64,000 nt of DNA from Erythroxylum novogranatense. Lineage: Eukaryota; Streptophyta; Magnoliopsida; Malpighiales; Erythroxylaceae. The DNA is taken from NCBI GenBank assembly GCA_029891385.1, contig CM057229.1, positions 2,232,001 to 2,296,000 on the forward strand, in the 5' to 3' direction. The notes under the pieces were generated by a model. That model ran no database searches. It was not told the origin of the DNA and saw only the letters and a program-made list of their open reading frames with translations. The number at the start of each line of letters is the position of its first letter. The first letter of the stretch is position 1. This document shows, piece by piece, positions 34,753 through 45,601 of the stretch. A program made the position numbers and the translations under genes.

Positions 34753-35607
34753 AACGCAATGTGCCCGTCACTGGGATAGTTTCAGGCGCACGGTCATAAC
34801 AACGAAATGAAAATGGGAAGTGTCACATGTGCATCATAAAAATGTATCTGTTCAACGTGAATTGTGTTAAAAAGGCGAAATGCCTTATATTGGTAAAATT
34901 GAATGCATCGATATTTTCAATGTGCAAAATGTGACACTCGTGAATCGTGTGAATATGCATGACCGAGTAAACCATCGATGATGGTTTTCATTTAGTTCGC
35001 AAACTCACCCAACATCGCACCTATTTTTCAGAATCAAGAATACCCGTAAGTGAAACAGAGTATGATTATCGCAAGGCGATGTTTGACGTCGGGATCGCCT
35101 CATGTCTGCATTTGAGTCATTTTGGTTATATGTGAAAAATTGTATTTTCGCAAATAAATATTGTTATTGTATTGGGCCCAAATTGGCTGTGAATATATGT
35201 GTGTATGAATGGTTTATGACTAAAATTAGATTTTGACTGAAAATGTTTTTGTATCGTGGCCCAAATTGTTTACCGATATCTGCGCACTCTATTGTTTTCA
35301 AAAAGAAATTAATTGGTTTTCTGAGGTTTAAATTGTTGTGACTACTCTAGCATAACACCCTCATGAAACACGGGCTCGGATATCACCATCGATGTCGGGT
35401 TCGGGTCTTGCGGGAGTGGGGTGCTACAGCATCGATACCAACCGATCGAGATACTCGATCGACCGATTCCAGTACGAGCTGTCATGCATTATGCATTGAT
35501 GTTCGACCTATCGGGCCTACCACGAACTGTCCTACAGACGAGCTACAAGATCCTTATGTACTCCTCCGACCCTTCTCCTTGCTCAGACTCGAGGAGTAGG
35601 GGGCTTA

Positions 35608-35946
35608 TGGTTAGGTCGGTCGTGCTAGGCCCAAACCCACTCAAAATGACTCATGGATCGATCGGTCCACCTCGCAAGGATTAACGTAATTCCTATCGAC
35701 TATGCTAAGCCCATGCCTTATTCTACGCATCTACGACCCACTCGCAGGTGGAAGTCTTCCACGACACGAAAGACTAAAAACCAAAGATCTATCCCATATA
35801 TAGGTATAACTCTACCACGACACGGTGCGCGATCAAACCCCAAATTTCTTTGTTCATAGCTATCAAACCATCATCAAAAAGACTAACTTGAGCGTCGAAG
35901 GGGCCTGCCGGATATCAACCTCCGGTGTGCCTTGTTCTGTTTTGCA
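35608..35946 (+). repeat. Tat element 3' LTR
   Basis: Starts TGGTTAGGTCGGTCG after a purine-rich tract. It matches the 5' LTR through CGGATATCAACCTCCGG; the last ~30 bp (to GTTTTGCA) have no clear match in the 5' copy. It ends about 690 bp upstream of the sugar transporter ATG. Confidence 0.7.
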
Positions 35947-36633
35947 GGTATTCACTCATCCAAGACAATAATCTCATGGATCCAAACAGCAACATTCAGC
36001 CCCATCAAAATCAGACAGAACTAATTTGCAATTTATTCAATGAAGTTTTTTAATTTCTCAAAAAAACTATTTCAAAATATCGAATGAAACAAAAATCATA
36101 TGTTCTGCATTTTCTTTATTCTTAATCCTTTCATAAATGATGTCAAACATGTAATCAGGTTTATGCCAAGTGTATTGCGAGGGGCAACCATACCTGTCAC
36201 CATACTACGGGGGACCATAAACCGGTTTTGGTCACGTGAAAAACCCAAATAACTACAAAAAAGGGACTCGAGTGCTGATTTATTACAGCTTGGCACGGAT
36301 ACCGACCATGTTCTTTTCAGTCCCATTACTCCCATTGGCTTGGTGGTAATAAGTAATGACCAATAATAATACATCATAAGAAAACAAAAAATGTAAGAGA
36401 CAAAAGTGGAACTGCTCGTGTCATCGTCGTCGTCATCGTCGTCATCTTATTATTACTCACTATTGCGAACGTTCTCCCCTCGGCCTCTTTTCCCTCTCCT
36501 CACCTAATTCCCAATTTTTATTCTTCTCTTCTCTTCTCTTCTCAGTTATAGAGCGAAATGCTTGCTCTCTGAGGCATTTCATCGATACTTGCATGCCAAA
36601 CTAAATAAGGATCTGAAATCTAGAGAAGGAACT
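35947..36633 (+). promoter_or_regulatory. Upstream region and leader of the sugar transporter
   Basis: No coding signal. It contains a GTC/ATC microsatellite (about 36423-36448) and a pyrimidine-rich CTTCT tract (about 36520-36545) of the kind common in plant 5' leaders. I could not place a TATA box with confidence. Confidence 0.35.
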
Positions 36634-39600
36634 ATGAGTTTCAGGGAAGACGATGATGGGAGAGCCGACCTCCGAAAGCCGTTTCTTCACACCGGTAGTT
36701 GGTACCGTATGGGGTCCAGGCAGTCGAGTATGATGGGGTCGTCTCAGGCCATTCGGGATAGTTCTATTTCTGTCTTGGCTTGTGTACTGATTGTGGCTTT
36801 GGGTCCTATTCAATTCGGGTTCACTGTGAGGAACTATGTCAATCCTCCCATATGTTTTATTTTGGGCCACGAAAATGACACGGGTTTTTGTTTTCTTTTT
36901 CCTGTTCAATTTCACTTCTCCGTTAGAAGCAAACGTAAACTGAAGCTGAAGCTGCAGCTGCTTGTTGTCTTTCAATTAGCTGTAAGCCTGCTAGGAGAGT
37001 TTTGAAAATTATCGAAATGATTGGATGTTCTTCTCTTTTTCCCATTTTGATTTAATTCCAGGTTGGTTATTCTTCTCCAACTCAAGCTGCGATCACAAAG
37101 GATCTTGGACTTTCGGTCTCCGAGGTTGGAATCTTGGGTTTTAATTTAAATTCGGTGTTGGGCTTATTCAATTTGTGTTCTGACAAAGTTTTCACGTGTC
37201 AGTACTCATTATTTGGCTCGTTATCGAACGTGGGTGCTATGGTTGGGGCTATAGCTAGCGGTCAGATTGCAGAGTATATCGGACGAAAAGGGGTAATAGT
37301 TCTGATTCCTTTGGTACTATGCGTCATTTGTCCTTCTACTCCTAGATATTTTGCTGCTTCATGTTGTTTTGTCAACTAAAATTTGTCATTGTGTGTTGAA
37401 TTCAGTCTCTAATGATCGCTGCCATTCCTAATGTCATTGGGTGGCTCGTTATATCTTTTGCCAGAGTGAGTTCATTACTTAGCTACACTGAGACTTGTAG
37501 CATATGAACATGTTCAATTGTTTCTAAGGGTTTGCTCTTGTGTAGGATTCTTCATTTTTATACATGGGAAGGTTGTTAGAAGGCTTTGGTGTGGGAATCA
37601 TCTCGTATACGGTATCTTTGAGATTGAATTTGGTTGTTGACTACTCAAACATTTGAACTTATTAAAACTTTCAACTGTTTTATCGTTTGCAGGTTCCTGT
37701 TTATATAGCAGAGATAGCCCCACAAAACTTGAGAGGGTCCTTAGGGTCAGTAAATCAGGTTGGCTTCATTTAGGGAGCTTATTTTTATCTATGCTAGTTG
37801 AATTCTTATTCGCTGATACATAAACTTGAGTTGCTCACATTCTGAAATAATCAACACCTCATTTGTCTTGGCATGTAGCTTTCTGTCACAATTGGAATCA
37901 TGATTTCTTACCTGCTCGGAATTTTTGTTCAATGGAGAATACTTGCAGTTTTAGGTAATACTCTGAAATATTGTCTTTGATTGTAGACATCATTCCTTCA
38001 AAGAAAAAGAGCCAATCATGGAACATGAACTTTCTGTCAACACTTCCCAAAAAAAAAACGAAGCACTTCTTATTAGTCATTAATTATCTACTGAGTTTAC
38101 ACACTCTACCTTGTTAATGTAAAAGTAAACTCTTTTCACTTCATTTTTGATTCTGCCTAAATATCAATCGACATGTGACATGATTGAACTTTTGGTAATT
38201 TTTTAAGGAATTCTACCATGTACCATTTTGATACCTGGTCTATTTTTCATCCCGGAGTCTCCTCGATGGCTGGTAAACTTTCTGGAATATTCTTTCCTTG
38301 ATCATAATCAAGCGTTTTTTGATGGACTGATGATTCAAACTCTCTCTCTCTTTTTCTGCCCATCTAAATTGTAGGCAAAAATGGGTATGACAGAAGATTT
38401 TGAAGCTTCTTTGCAAGTCCTTAGGGGATTTGATGCCGATATCTCTATTGAAGTGAACGAAATTAAGGTAATTGAGTAGAGTTGAAATGGTCCTACAAGT
38501 GAAACTGCTAATCTGGTATCCAACGTGCAATTTCTTACTTGAAAAGAGAAAAGAGAGTTCTTACTTGAAAAGAGAGTTCTAGTCCAAATTTCCTTTTGTC
38601 GTGTACGTTATTGAATAACAGTATTTGATAGTGTGGCTTGCAACTATGAATTGTGCAGAGGGCCATTGCATCAACTAGCAGAAGAACAACAATCAGGTTT
38701 GCGGATCTAAAACGAAAAAGATACTGGTTTCCTTTGATGGTATCACACTATCTTTGCCTTGAACTTTCTGGACCCAAAGGAATGGGCAAACCATAAATAT
38801 TCTATTTTTGGTCAATTGAATTTTACAGGTTGGTATAAGTTTACTTGTCCTGCAACAACTTAGTGGGATAAATGGTGTTTTTTTCTATTCCAGTACCATT
38901 TTTTCAGCTGCTGGTAAGTTTCAGCTAGCTCTTCTTCTTGTAAAACTTTAATCCTTTGGAATCAACTTTGGAGTGATAAAAGTCTGTTAGAATCATAAAT
39001 TTATTCAAGTTAGAAGGCTCCAAACGTCCCCTATTATCATACACTTCTTTCCTATTTAAAAACCAGTACTGTTAAATGGATAATTGAACATGTTTCAGAA
39101 CCACCTTTTCTTTTTACAACCTTACAGGTGATATAATTAGTAGCCCCTCACATACTGTTGTCTAACCTGTAAAATGCATCCACAGTCCATCTTCTATAAA
39201 TGTACTTTTAGTATTTCCTATATTAACTGTCACCTTTGACTATTTATGTTTCATAATGAGTTTTCAAGTTCATTTATATTTGAGTACAGTAGTTCTAATT
39301 AGTTGATTATATGTCTTAAACAGGGGTTACAAATAGTAATGTTGCTACATTTGGGCTTGGAGCTGTCCAGGTACAGTCTGAAAAAAAAAGAGAGTGAATT
39401 TAGTTTCCTTCCTATCATCTTTTCAAGTCATAAATTACGAAATGATCTCATAAAGTCATTGTTCTAAATTACCATTCACATTATTTAGGTTGTGGCCACT
39501 GCAGTAGCGACCTGGTTGGTTGATAGAACAGGAAGACGGATTCTGCTTATAGTGAGTTAAAACAAAACTAATCTGATTAGTCAGTTGATAATGTGCATGA

Positions 39601-40762
39601 AAGTGATTAATGTTTTTCTTTTTCTGGTGTTGTAGGTATCCTCTTGTGGAATGACAATAAGCTTGCTTATTGTTGCAGTATCATTTTTTGTAAAGGTAAG
39701 TCGATTAACTGTTGACAAATGCTCTTGCATAGATTGTGATCGAAGATTGTAACTTGCGCGTTATCCCTCCAGTATAATATTCTTCTACTTTCTTAATGTT
39801 TATTCATCCAGGGTTTTGTATCAGAAGGCTCTAACTTGTATACCATAACTGGAATCTTATCAATTGTTGGAGTTGTGGTATGTGTTGTGTATAAAGATGA
39901 CATTGTTTCAGTTTTCTACTTCTATCATTTTCGGTTTCTTATATTCTGCCTCTCCCTTCTTCTCTTTCAGGCTTTGGCAATTTCCTTTTCTTTAGGAATG
40001 GGACCCATTCCATGGCTTATAATGTCCGAGGTATTGATATTTTTAAGTCTTTTCATGTCTTTGTGATAACAAACAGAAATATTTCTTATCTAAAAATCAG
40101 CAGTGACACTCAAAGTCAATCTGTTAGGACAATATCTTGAACATGGTCAAGGATTTTAATGCTTACTTTGTTATGTAAAGTTGCAATCAGTTTTATGCAA
40201 TCCAGCAAAAGCTCCCAGAGGATATTGTATGCAAATCTCCGGCATTTCTTAGCCTAATGCATTAATATGAACAAGTTTTGAAGCTTCTATCATGACCTGC
40301 ACGAGAACAAATTATAACATTGTCGTTACATGGCTAATGGATGCGATTAAAATGTCAATGTAGATTCTTCCGATAAATATCAAGAGCCTCGCCGGAAGTG
40401 TAGCAACGCTTGCCAATTGGTTCGTCTCCTGGCTGATCACAATGACTGCAAACTTGCTTTTAAAGTGGAGTGCTGGAGGTCTGTAAACCCCTAAACCTCT
40501 TGTGTGACTCTCATCTCTGCATTTCTTTCTGTACGCACATAGACTGAAGCTTATATGCACACTTGCAAATGTATGAAACAAACAACACAACTAAACGCTA
40601 CCGGAATGCGACTCTCTTACTCAGATCTCATATCCATCTTTAACTGCAGGAACCTTTACCATTTACATGGTTGTGAGCGCTTTCACGGTTGCGTTTACGA
40701 GCATGTTTGTCCCCGAGACGAAAGGAAGAACACTGGAAGAAATACAAACTTCCTTCAGATGA
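36634..40762 (+). CDS. ERD6-like sugar transporter (ERD6-like 6 type), 18 exons
   Basis: Exons: 36634-36825, 37062-37124, 37203-37292, 37406-37465, 37546-37611, 37693-37758, 37879-37954, 38208-38272, 38375-38467, 38659-38739, 38829-38913, 39324-39370, 39489-39551, 39636-39695, 39812-39877, 39971-40030, 40364-40478, 40650-40762. All introns are GT-AG and the exons sum to 1461 bp, giving 486 aa plus stop in one frame, the usual family length. Landmarks: cytosolic start MSFREDD...[20 protein letters not shown] after helix 2, [42 protein letters not shown] and [10 protein letters not shown] near the end: a 12-helix major facilitator. The nearest Arabidopsis relative (At1g75220) exports glucose from the vacuole with protons (established). 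Function here is by homology; the gene looks intact. Confidence 0.95.
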
Positions 40763-40832
40763 CAATGTTCATTATTTCTTTCATTCCTTTACCTTTGTTG
40801 GTATTGGATAAACTTCCATTTTCAAGGGAAAT

Positions 40833-40838
40833 AATAAA
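40833..40838 (+). terminator. Polyadenylation signal of the sugar transporter
   Basis: AATAAA about 70 bp after the stop codon, inside GGGAAATAATAAAGTC. No other coding signal follows before 41.8 kb. Confidence 0.45.
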
Positions 40839-40939
40839 GTCAAAATCTTTACAGGAAATGTCAAAGAAGAGTTACCTCCTCCAACTCTCCAAGTCTTCTG
40901 ATGTAATTGTTGTATCAAAATGATCTGATCTGTTATCTG

Positions 40940-41838
40940 TTGTTTTCAGTTCCTATTCAATTGTTGACATCAGGAATTTCTTAATATTATTTGGTTTTCC
41001 TTTGGTGCTTATCTTTGAAAATTGCCATCGGGAAATAATATATAAATTTAGTAAGTAAATAAATAAATAATAAATAATACTCCATGAGATTTGGAAAGGT
41101 TCACTAATGTGTTGCCTTATTCTTGATTGATATAGGATACTTAATCTTTTATATTAGTAGAGTTTTTGTCAATAAAGTTTTTTAGATTTTCTAAGAGACT
41201 CTTTTAAGAAGTCAGTTGATGTTTTTGCTGTCATTTAATAAATTTTTTATTAAAAGATCTCATAAATAGATCGTTTGACAACATAAAAATAAAAAGTATT
41301 TTTAATTTTAACTATATTTTATTTTGTAATAAATATTATTTATGTCTATAAATATTATTTAAAATATATTAAATAATATGTAAAATATAATATATTAATT
41401 ATTATATAATTTTAAACCATACTGAAACATAAATAAAAATATGTGTAACCAAATTTTTATACTAATTATAACATAAGTAAAACTAATATAAAAATAAATA
41501 TTAAAATATATAAATAATTAAATAATATTATATAAATCTTAAAATAAACGTGAGGATAAGTTTGTAAGTATTGTAGAGATTATGTAAAACATAAGGACAG
41601 AATAGATTAAAATAGGCTCATTAATTGGTATAAAAATTAACATAATTTTTTTAGAAGTTTCAAATTTTAACTCCTTAAAAGTTATATTTTAACTGCCAAA
41701 AAGTCATATTTATTTTAAAAAATTAAAGTCTTTTATGATTAAAAAAAAAAACCTCTCAAAGGGAATCTATTACTTTGTACAGCAAGATAAAATGAGAAAA
41801 TGTAAAATTGAGATTGACATCATTTGATGCATTAAGCT
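40940..41838. other. AT-rich intergenic DNA
   Basis: Very AT-rich with runs of TAAATAATA type. No coding exon, repeat family or RNA gene recognised. Confidence 0.6.
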
Positions 41839-41987
41839 TTACCACCATTCTCGCATAGTAACATTGAAGCGTGGAGTGAAATCAGAGAGCAATCCATATT
41901 TTGAAAAGTAAACAATTTCTAGCTGTTCTTTTGTGTGCATCAGGAATTTTCTGAGGTTGTAAGCTTTTCGATTTCGGTCAAGATTGG
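41839..41987 (-). pseudogene. Orphan terminal-exon-like fragment, protein family not recognised
   Basis: A minus-strand frame preceded by a good acceptor (TTTTAGTTGCAG) and ending at TAA (41839-41841). It encodes about 48 residues with a natural-looking composition, including NLRKFLMHTKEQLEIVYFSK and YGLLSDFTPRFNVTMREWW. I do not recognise the family. No upstream exon was found in the AT-rich DNA that follows, so it may be a gene relic. It does not belong to the adjacent synthase gene, which has its own stop at 42304. Confidence 0.35.
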
Positions 41988-42303
41988 CTGCAACTAAAAC
42001 AATATTTAACATTATCCCATTTTGAAAACTGAATTGTAAAAACATTAAAATAATAATTTTTTAAATTTAAATTATTAAAAAATAACCAAGTTTTATAAAT
42101 AAAAATAAATAAATTATATATTTCCAATGAATTATTTAAGTTAATTATCAACTTTAAGTCAACATCCAAATTGGAAGAAGAACTATTTTCTTACAAACTA
42201 ATATGAACACCAACTTGGAAGGACACCATCGAAGTAGGACATCCATGACAAGATCTATTAAGAAAGAGACGTAACACTTCACAGGACACCGATGACTTGA
42301 ATC

Positions 42304-43815
42304 CTATGTATCCAGTTTCACAGGATACCTGTCTATACAATCTTCCCAAGCACCGTTGACCGACGGCTTCACCGCCCTCAGAGCTTGCCACACCGCACTG
42401 TTACACTTGAACCCACTCCCGAATGCTATCTGCCACACACGATGTCCCTTTCGCACCTTTCCTTTGGCCTCCAAGTACCCCAACTCGTACCATATGGAGC
42501 TCGACGACGTGTTACCGAACCTGTGGAGGGTCATCCTCGACGCCTCCACATGAACCGGCGAGAGTTGGAGGTTCTTCTCCAGCTCGTCGATCACTGCTCG
42601 CCCACCGGCGTGTATACAGAAGTGATCAAACGCCAGCTTGAAATCGGGGATGTATGGCTTCACTTTCTTCTTGAACAGTTTGTTCAATACCAGAGTCGCG
42701 AAGAACAGAAGCTGCTCGCTGATGGGTAGGACCAGAGGTCCTAACGTAGTGATGTTGATCTTCAAAGCCCCACCAGCCACAGCCATTAATTCTTTTGATA
42801 GGGAAACACCAGTCTTCCCTGTATCGTCCTGCTCCTGGTAGACGCATCGAAATGACTTGTCGTCGGCTCCACGATGAGTCCTCACCACATGAACAAGCCT
42901 ATACTTTGAACGTCTCTTGTCGGAGGATTTGTTGGACAACAAAACGGCCGAACCACCGACGCGGAACAAGCAATTGGGTATCAACATAGACTTCTTGTTC
43001 CCGAAGTACCAGTTCTGGGTTATGTTCTCTGTACTCACCACGACGGCGTATGTGTTCCGGTAAACCTGTAACAAATCTTTCGCTAGATCCACCGCGATCA
43101 CTCCGGCGCTACACCCCATGCCACCCAGATTAAAACTCCGTATATTACTCCTCAATTTGTATTTATTCACTATCATAGCAGACAAAGACGGCGTGGGGTT
43201 GAACAAGCTACAGTTCACGACAAGGATTCCGATGTTCTTGGGATTTACCTTTGTGTTCTCGAAGAGGTTGTCCAAGACGCCGAACATAACCTGTTCGGCC
43301 TCCTCTCTCGCCGCTGCCATCGACGTCCGTGGAGGAAGGTAATGCATTGCTTCCGGCACGTAAGTCTCGTCGCCGAGGCCGGAACGCTCGAGAATTTTCC
43401 GCTGGAACTCAAGCGACGACTCCTCAAAGTCTCCCGTCAACCGGGAATGCTCCATAAAACGGTGACGCGGGGCCTTGAGAGTGTCGGGTGCTCGGTAACA
43501 CGAGTAGTCGACAAGGAAAACGGGTCGGGGTCGGGTCACGATGAAGACGGTGAGTCCGAAGACCAGGATCGCGGAGCACGTGACGACGCCGACGAGGTTG
43601 TACTGCAGGTGAACCCAAAGTTGACGGAGATCGGCAACGTCCATCTGCGAGACCTCGACGGACGTCACGACGATTAACGGAACAAGACACAAAGTCAACA
43701 GATTAGAGATAAGATAGTGGTACCCCAACTTGACATACTTGAGATTGACACTCTGGAGGAAATCCGGTAACCGGCGGGCTTGTTGGATGCGAATCTCGCC
43801 GGCGCCGGAGTCCAT
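42304..43815 (-). CDS. 3-ketoacyl-CoA synthase (KCS4-like), intact, intronless
   Basis: 503 residues from the ATG at 43815 ([20 protein letters not shown]). The frame extends 43 codons further upstream, but that part is low-complexity (SSSTTTT) and unlike the family start. It condenses malonyl-CoA with a long acyl-CoA in the ER, the first and rate-limiting step of very-long-chain fatty acid elongation for waxes and sphingolipids (established). Two N-terminal membrane helices (about residues 32-55 and 75-95), the FAE1/KCS domain ([18 protein letters not shown]), the catalytic Cys in [19 protein letters not shown], the His in [16 protein letters not shown] and the Asn in [15 protein letters not shown] are present. 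It most resembles the KCS4/KCS9/KCS17 group, and KCS4 best. Plant KCS genes often lack introns, as here. Substrate chain length cannot be read from sequence. Confidence 0.95.
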   Translation of the reverse strand: MDSGAGEIRIQQARRLPDFLQSVNLKYVKLGYHYLISNLLTLCLVPLIVVTSVEVSQMDVADLRQLWVHLQYNLVGVVTCSAILVFGLTVFIVTRPRPVFLVDYSCYRAPDTLKAPRHRFMEHSRLTGDFEESSLEFQRKILERSGLGDETYVPEAMHYLPPRTSMAAAREEAEQVMFGVLDNLFENTKVNPKNIGILVVNCSLFNPTPSLSAMIVNKYKLRSNIRSFNLGGMGCSAGVIAVDLAKDLLQVYRNTYAVVVSTENITQNWYFGNKKSMLIPNCLFRVGGSAVLLSNKSSDKRRSKYRLVHVVRTHRGADDKSFRCVYQEQDDTGKTGVSLSKELMAVAGGALKINITTLGPLVLPISEQLLFFATLVLNKLFKKKVKPYIPDFKLAFDHFCIHAGGRAVIDELEKNLQLSPVHVEASRMTLHRFGNTSSSSIWYELGYLEAKGKVRKGHRVWQIAFGSGFKCNSAVWQALRAVKPSVNGAWEDCIDRYPVKLDT

Positions 43816-43865
43816 GGTGGTGGTTGTACTGCTACTAGTGGTTAGATTGATGAGTAAGAGGCGAA

Positions 43866-43872
43866 TTATATA
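43866..43872 (-). promoter_or_regulatory. Possible TATA box of the KCS gene
   Basis: TATATAA on the minus strand, about 51 bp upstream of the ATG at 43815. This would leave a very short leader of about 20 bases, so the true core promoter may lie further upstream. Confidence 0.3.
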
Positions 43873-43944
43873 GAGAATTGAGTTGTGTATTGAAAATGGA
43901 GAGCTATAATGGAAGGAGGAGTGGGTTGAGCGTACGTATGACAA

Positions 43945-45601
43945 TGGTGGGAGAGTATCGAGTATTGACTTGTTTTTTAGCTTTTTTAAGGAAGGTGTGG
44001 CGGTGAAGGGATGAGGTGAGCTTCCTTCTTCTTTTTTTGTTGGAACTGTTAAATAACTGTGGGCTTGAAGGTTAGAATATTCGAGTCTCAGACTCAGAGC
44101 CGACAGGGACAGTGAATATCGTATTAAAAATCAGGTGGACCAAAGACGTCGGGAAGATGTCTAAATTAAGGTTTAAATATTATTTTAACTATTTTATAAT
44201 TTTAAAAATTATAATCTAATATTTCATCTCCCACGAGCCAAAAAGTTAATTAAAATTAATAAATTTTTATAAACTAAAATAAATAAATAAAATTTTAATT
44301 TTTTAATTAAATTTCAAATACTCTTTGTGAAAAACAACTAGATTAGAGCAAGTTCACAGCTAAATAGGACTGAGAAAATAATAATGAATACACAAATTTA
44401 ACGTAAAAATGCTCCAAATTATGGCAAAATTATAAGCAAGAATAAAAGAATTTTACTGCTGAAAAAATTGGAGAATTACAAGAAAAAATAAACCCAAAAA
44501 TACGCAAAATATTTTTATCTCTTTTCTTTTTCTCTTACGTCACAGAAAAACAATATCTTTTAATCATATTTTAAATTCTTTAATCTTATTCAAAATTTAG
44601 ATGATTTTATGACAATTTAATACCGATTGAAACTTAAACTTTTGTCTTTCTTGTTTAAACTTTTGGTTCGGTTTCGAAAACATTGGATATAGTAATTTAG
44701 TTTAACTCTAAATTATTAATTTAAAATTATCATAATAAATTATTAATTTGTTTCAAATTTAATAATTATATTTTATAATATTATTTATAATAAACAATGA
44801 AATTGTCTTAAATACGTAATGGGCCTCTTTGATTGCTTACTCAATGCCCCATGTGCACAATATGGGGATTGTTCTTCTATCGATTACTTAGATAAAAGCT
44901 AATTGTCTAATAGCTATTTTTTTAATACACCAATCATATATTAACCATTTTCCACGTGTAACCTAAATAAACTATTTATAAAGCAAAATTTAATGTCTCC
45001 ACCAAGTCCAAACTCAATGATTTAAATGATTGCTTTGAAGACTCGTTGCTGGCGTATTAAGTGTCTAGCTCAAAGTCAACAGATCATTGGCCGGACCCTT
45101 AGGCCTGATTTTTTCGGGCTCGAGATAGGAGGTCCGAGCTAGAACAAAAGCAATCGAGTCAGGGTCCAGTCACCTCAAGCCTAGGCAGCCCCAGCCTAGC
45201 CCAACGTATTAAGATCTACCAAATTTGATCAAGTCCGACCTAGCCCAAAGCTGGAAACCTTAATGACAAGTCAGATCTACCCAATTTGATCGGAACTTAA
45301 TTTCAAACTATTCGAGTCCGGCCTAGCCCAAAGCTGACAAGTTATAGAACAATGATATTTTTTTTTTTATTTTTGGGCCACCCAAGCCCAATTAGGCAGG
45401 GTTCGGGTCATGTGCCTTGGACCCAATCATTGCTTAAATTCTCCTCTCTTCTTGGAGAAGACAGTTGGGATGGGTGTTTTTTTCAAGTGTTTTGAGCAAC
45501 AGTAGCAAAGAGACCGATTCAAGTCCGGCAAAGGAGGAACAAAGATGTGTTCATCGAGTTAAACCAACAAGATAGATTAAGAAATTTTAGCTGACGAACA
45601 C
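43945..45601. other. Intergenic DNA between KCS promoter and Maf 3' end
   Basis: AT-rich to about 45,050, then an even-composition stretch (45,060-45,470) with two imperfect copies of a segment reading AGATCTACC(A/C)AATTTGATC ... CCTAGCCCAAAGCTG (45,211-45,255 and 45,272-45,338). This looks like worn transposon DNA. No gene recognised. Confidence 0.5.

Larger units (their letters stand above)
32649..35428. mobile_element. Solo LTR (2.78 kb) with GCATC target duplication
   Basis: Begins TGTAACATCCCGTCACC and ends GAGTGGGGTGCTACA, the near-palindromic LTR ends common in plant Ty3/gypsy elements. The 5-bp GCATC occurs directly on both sides (32644-32648 and 35429-35433). No gag or pol is inside and no internal LTR repeat is visible, so this is best read as a solo LTR left after recombination. 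It sits between the antisense gene promoter and the 3' LTR of the Tat element. It holds two short-period arrays listed separately. Confidence 0.8.
23110..35946 (+). mobile_element. Tat-type Ty3/gypsy retrotransposon, decayed, with nested solo LTR
   Basis: LTRs at about 23110-23436 and 35608-35946 share long matches (GGCCCAAACCCACTCAAAAT, CTATCAAACC, CGGATATCAACCT). The order inside is gag, protease, RT, RNase H, a second RNase H, integrase, then a long 3' region with a ~55-bp minisatellite and an antisense gene, and a purine-rich tract (GAGGAGTAGGGGGC) at the 3' LTR. A second RNase H and extra DNA after integrase, often with tandem repeats, are known of Tat elements (Ogre, Retand, Grande). 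Stops and frame changes occur in every domain. A 2.78 kb solo LTR sits inside. I found no target duplication and the outer LTR ends are uncertain by about 20 bp. Confidence 0.85.

Noticed and set aside
42191..43815. Open frames on the plus strand and in other frames across 42.2-43.7 kb
   Set aside because: All are shadows of the KCS gene, which explains the region fully on the minus strand.
43816..43944. 43-codon upstream extension of the KCS frame
   Set aside because: Low-complexity Ser/Thr and leader-like sequence, a TATA-like box lies within it, and known KCS proteins start at the equivalent of the ATG at 43815.
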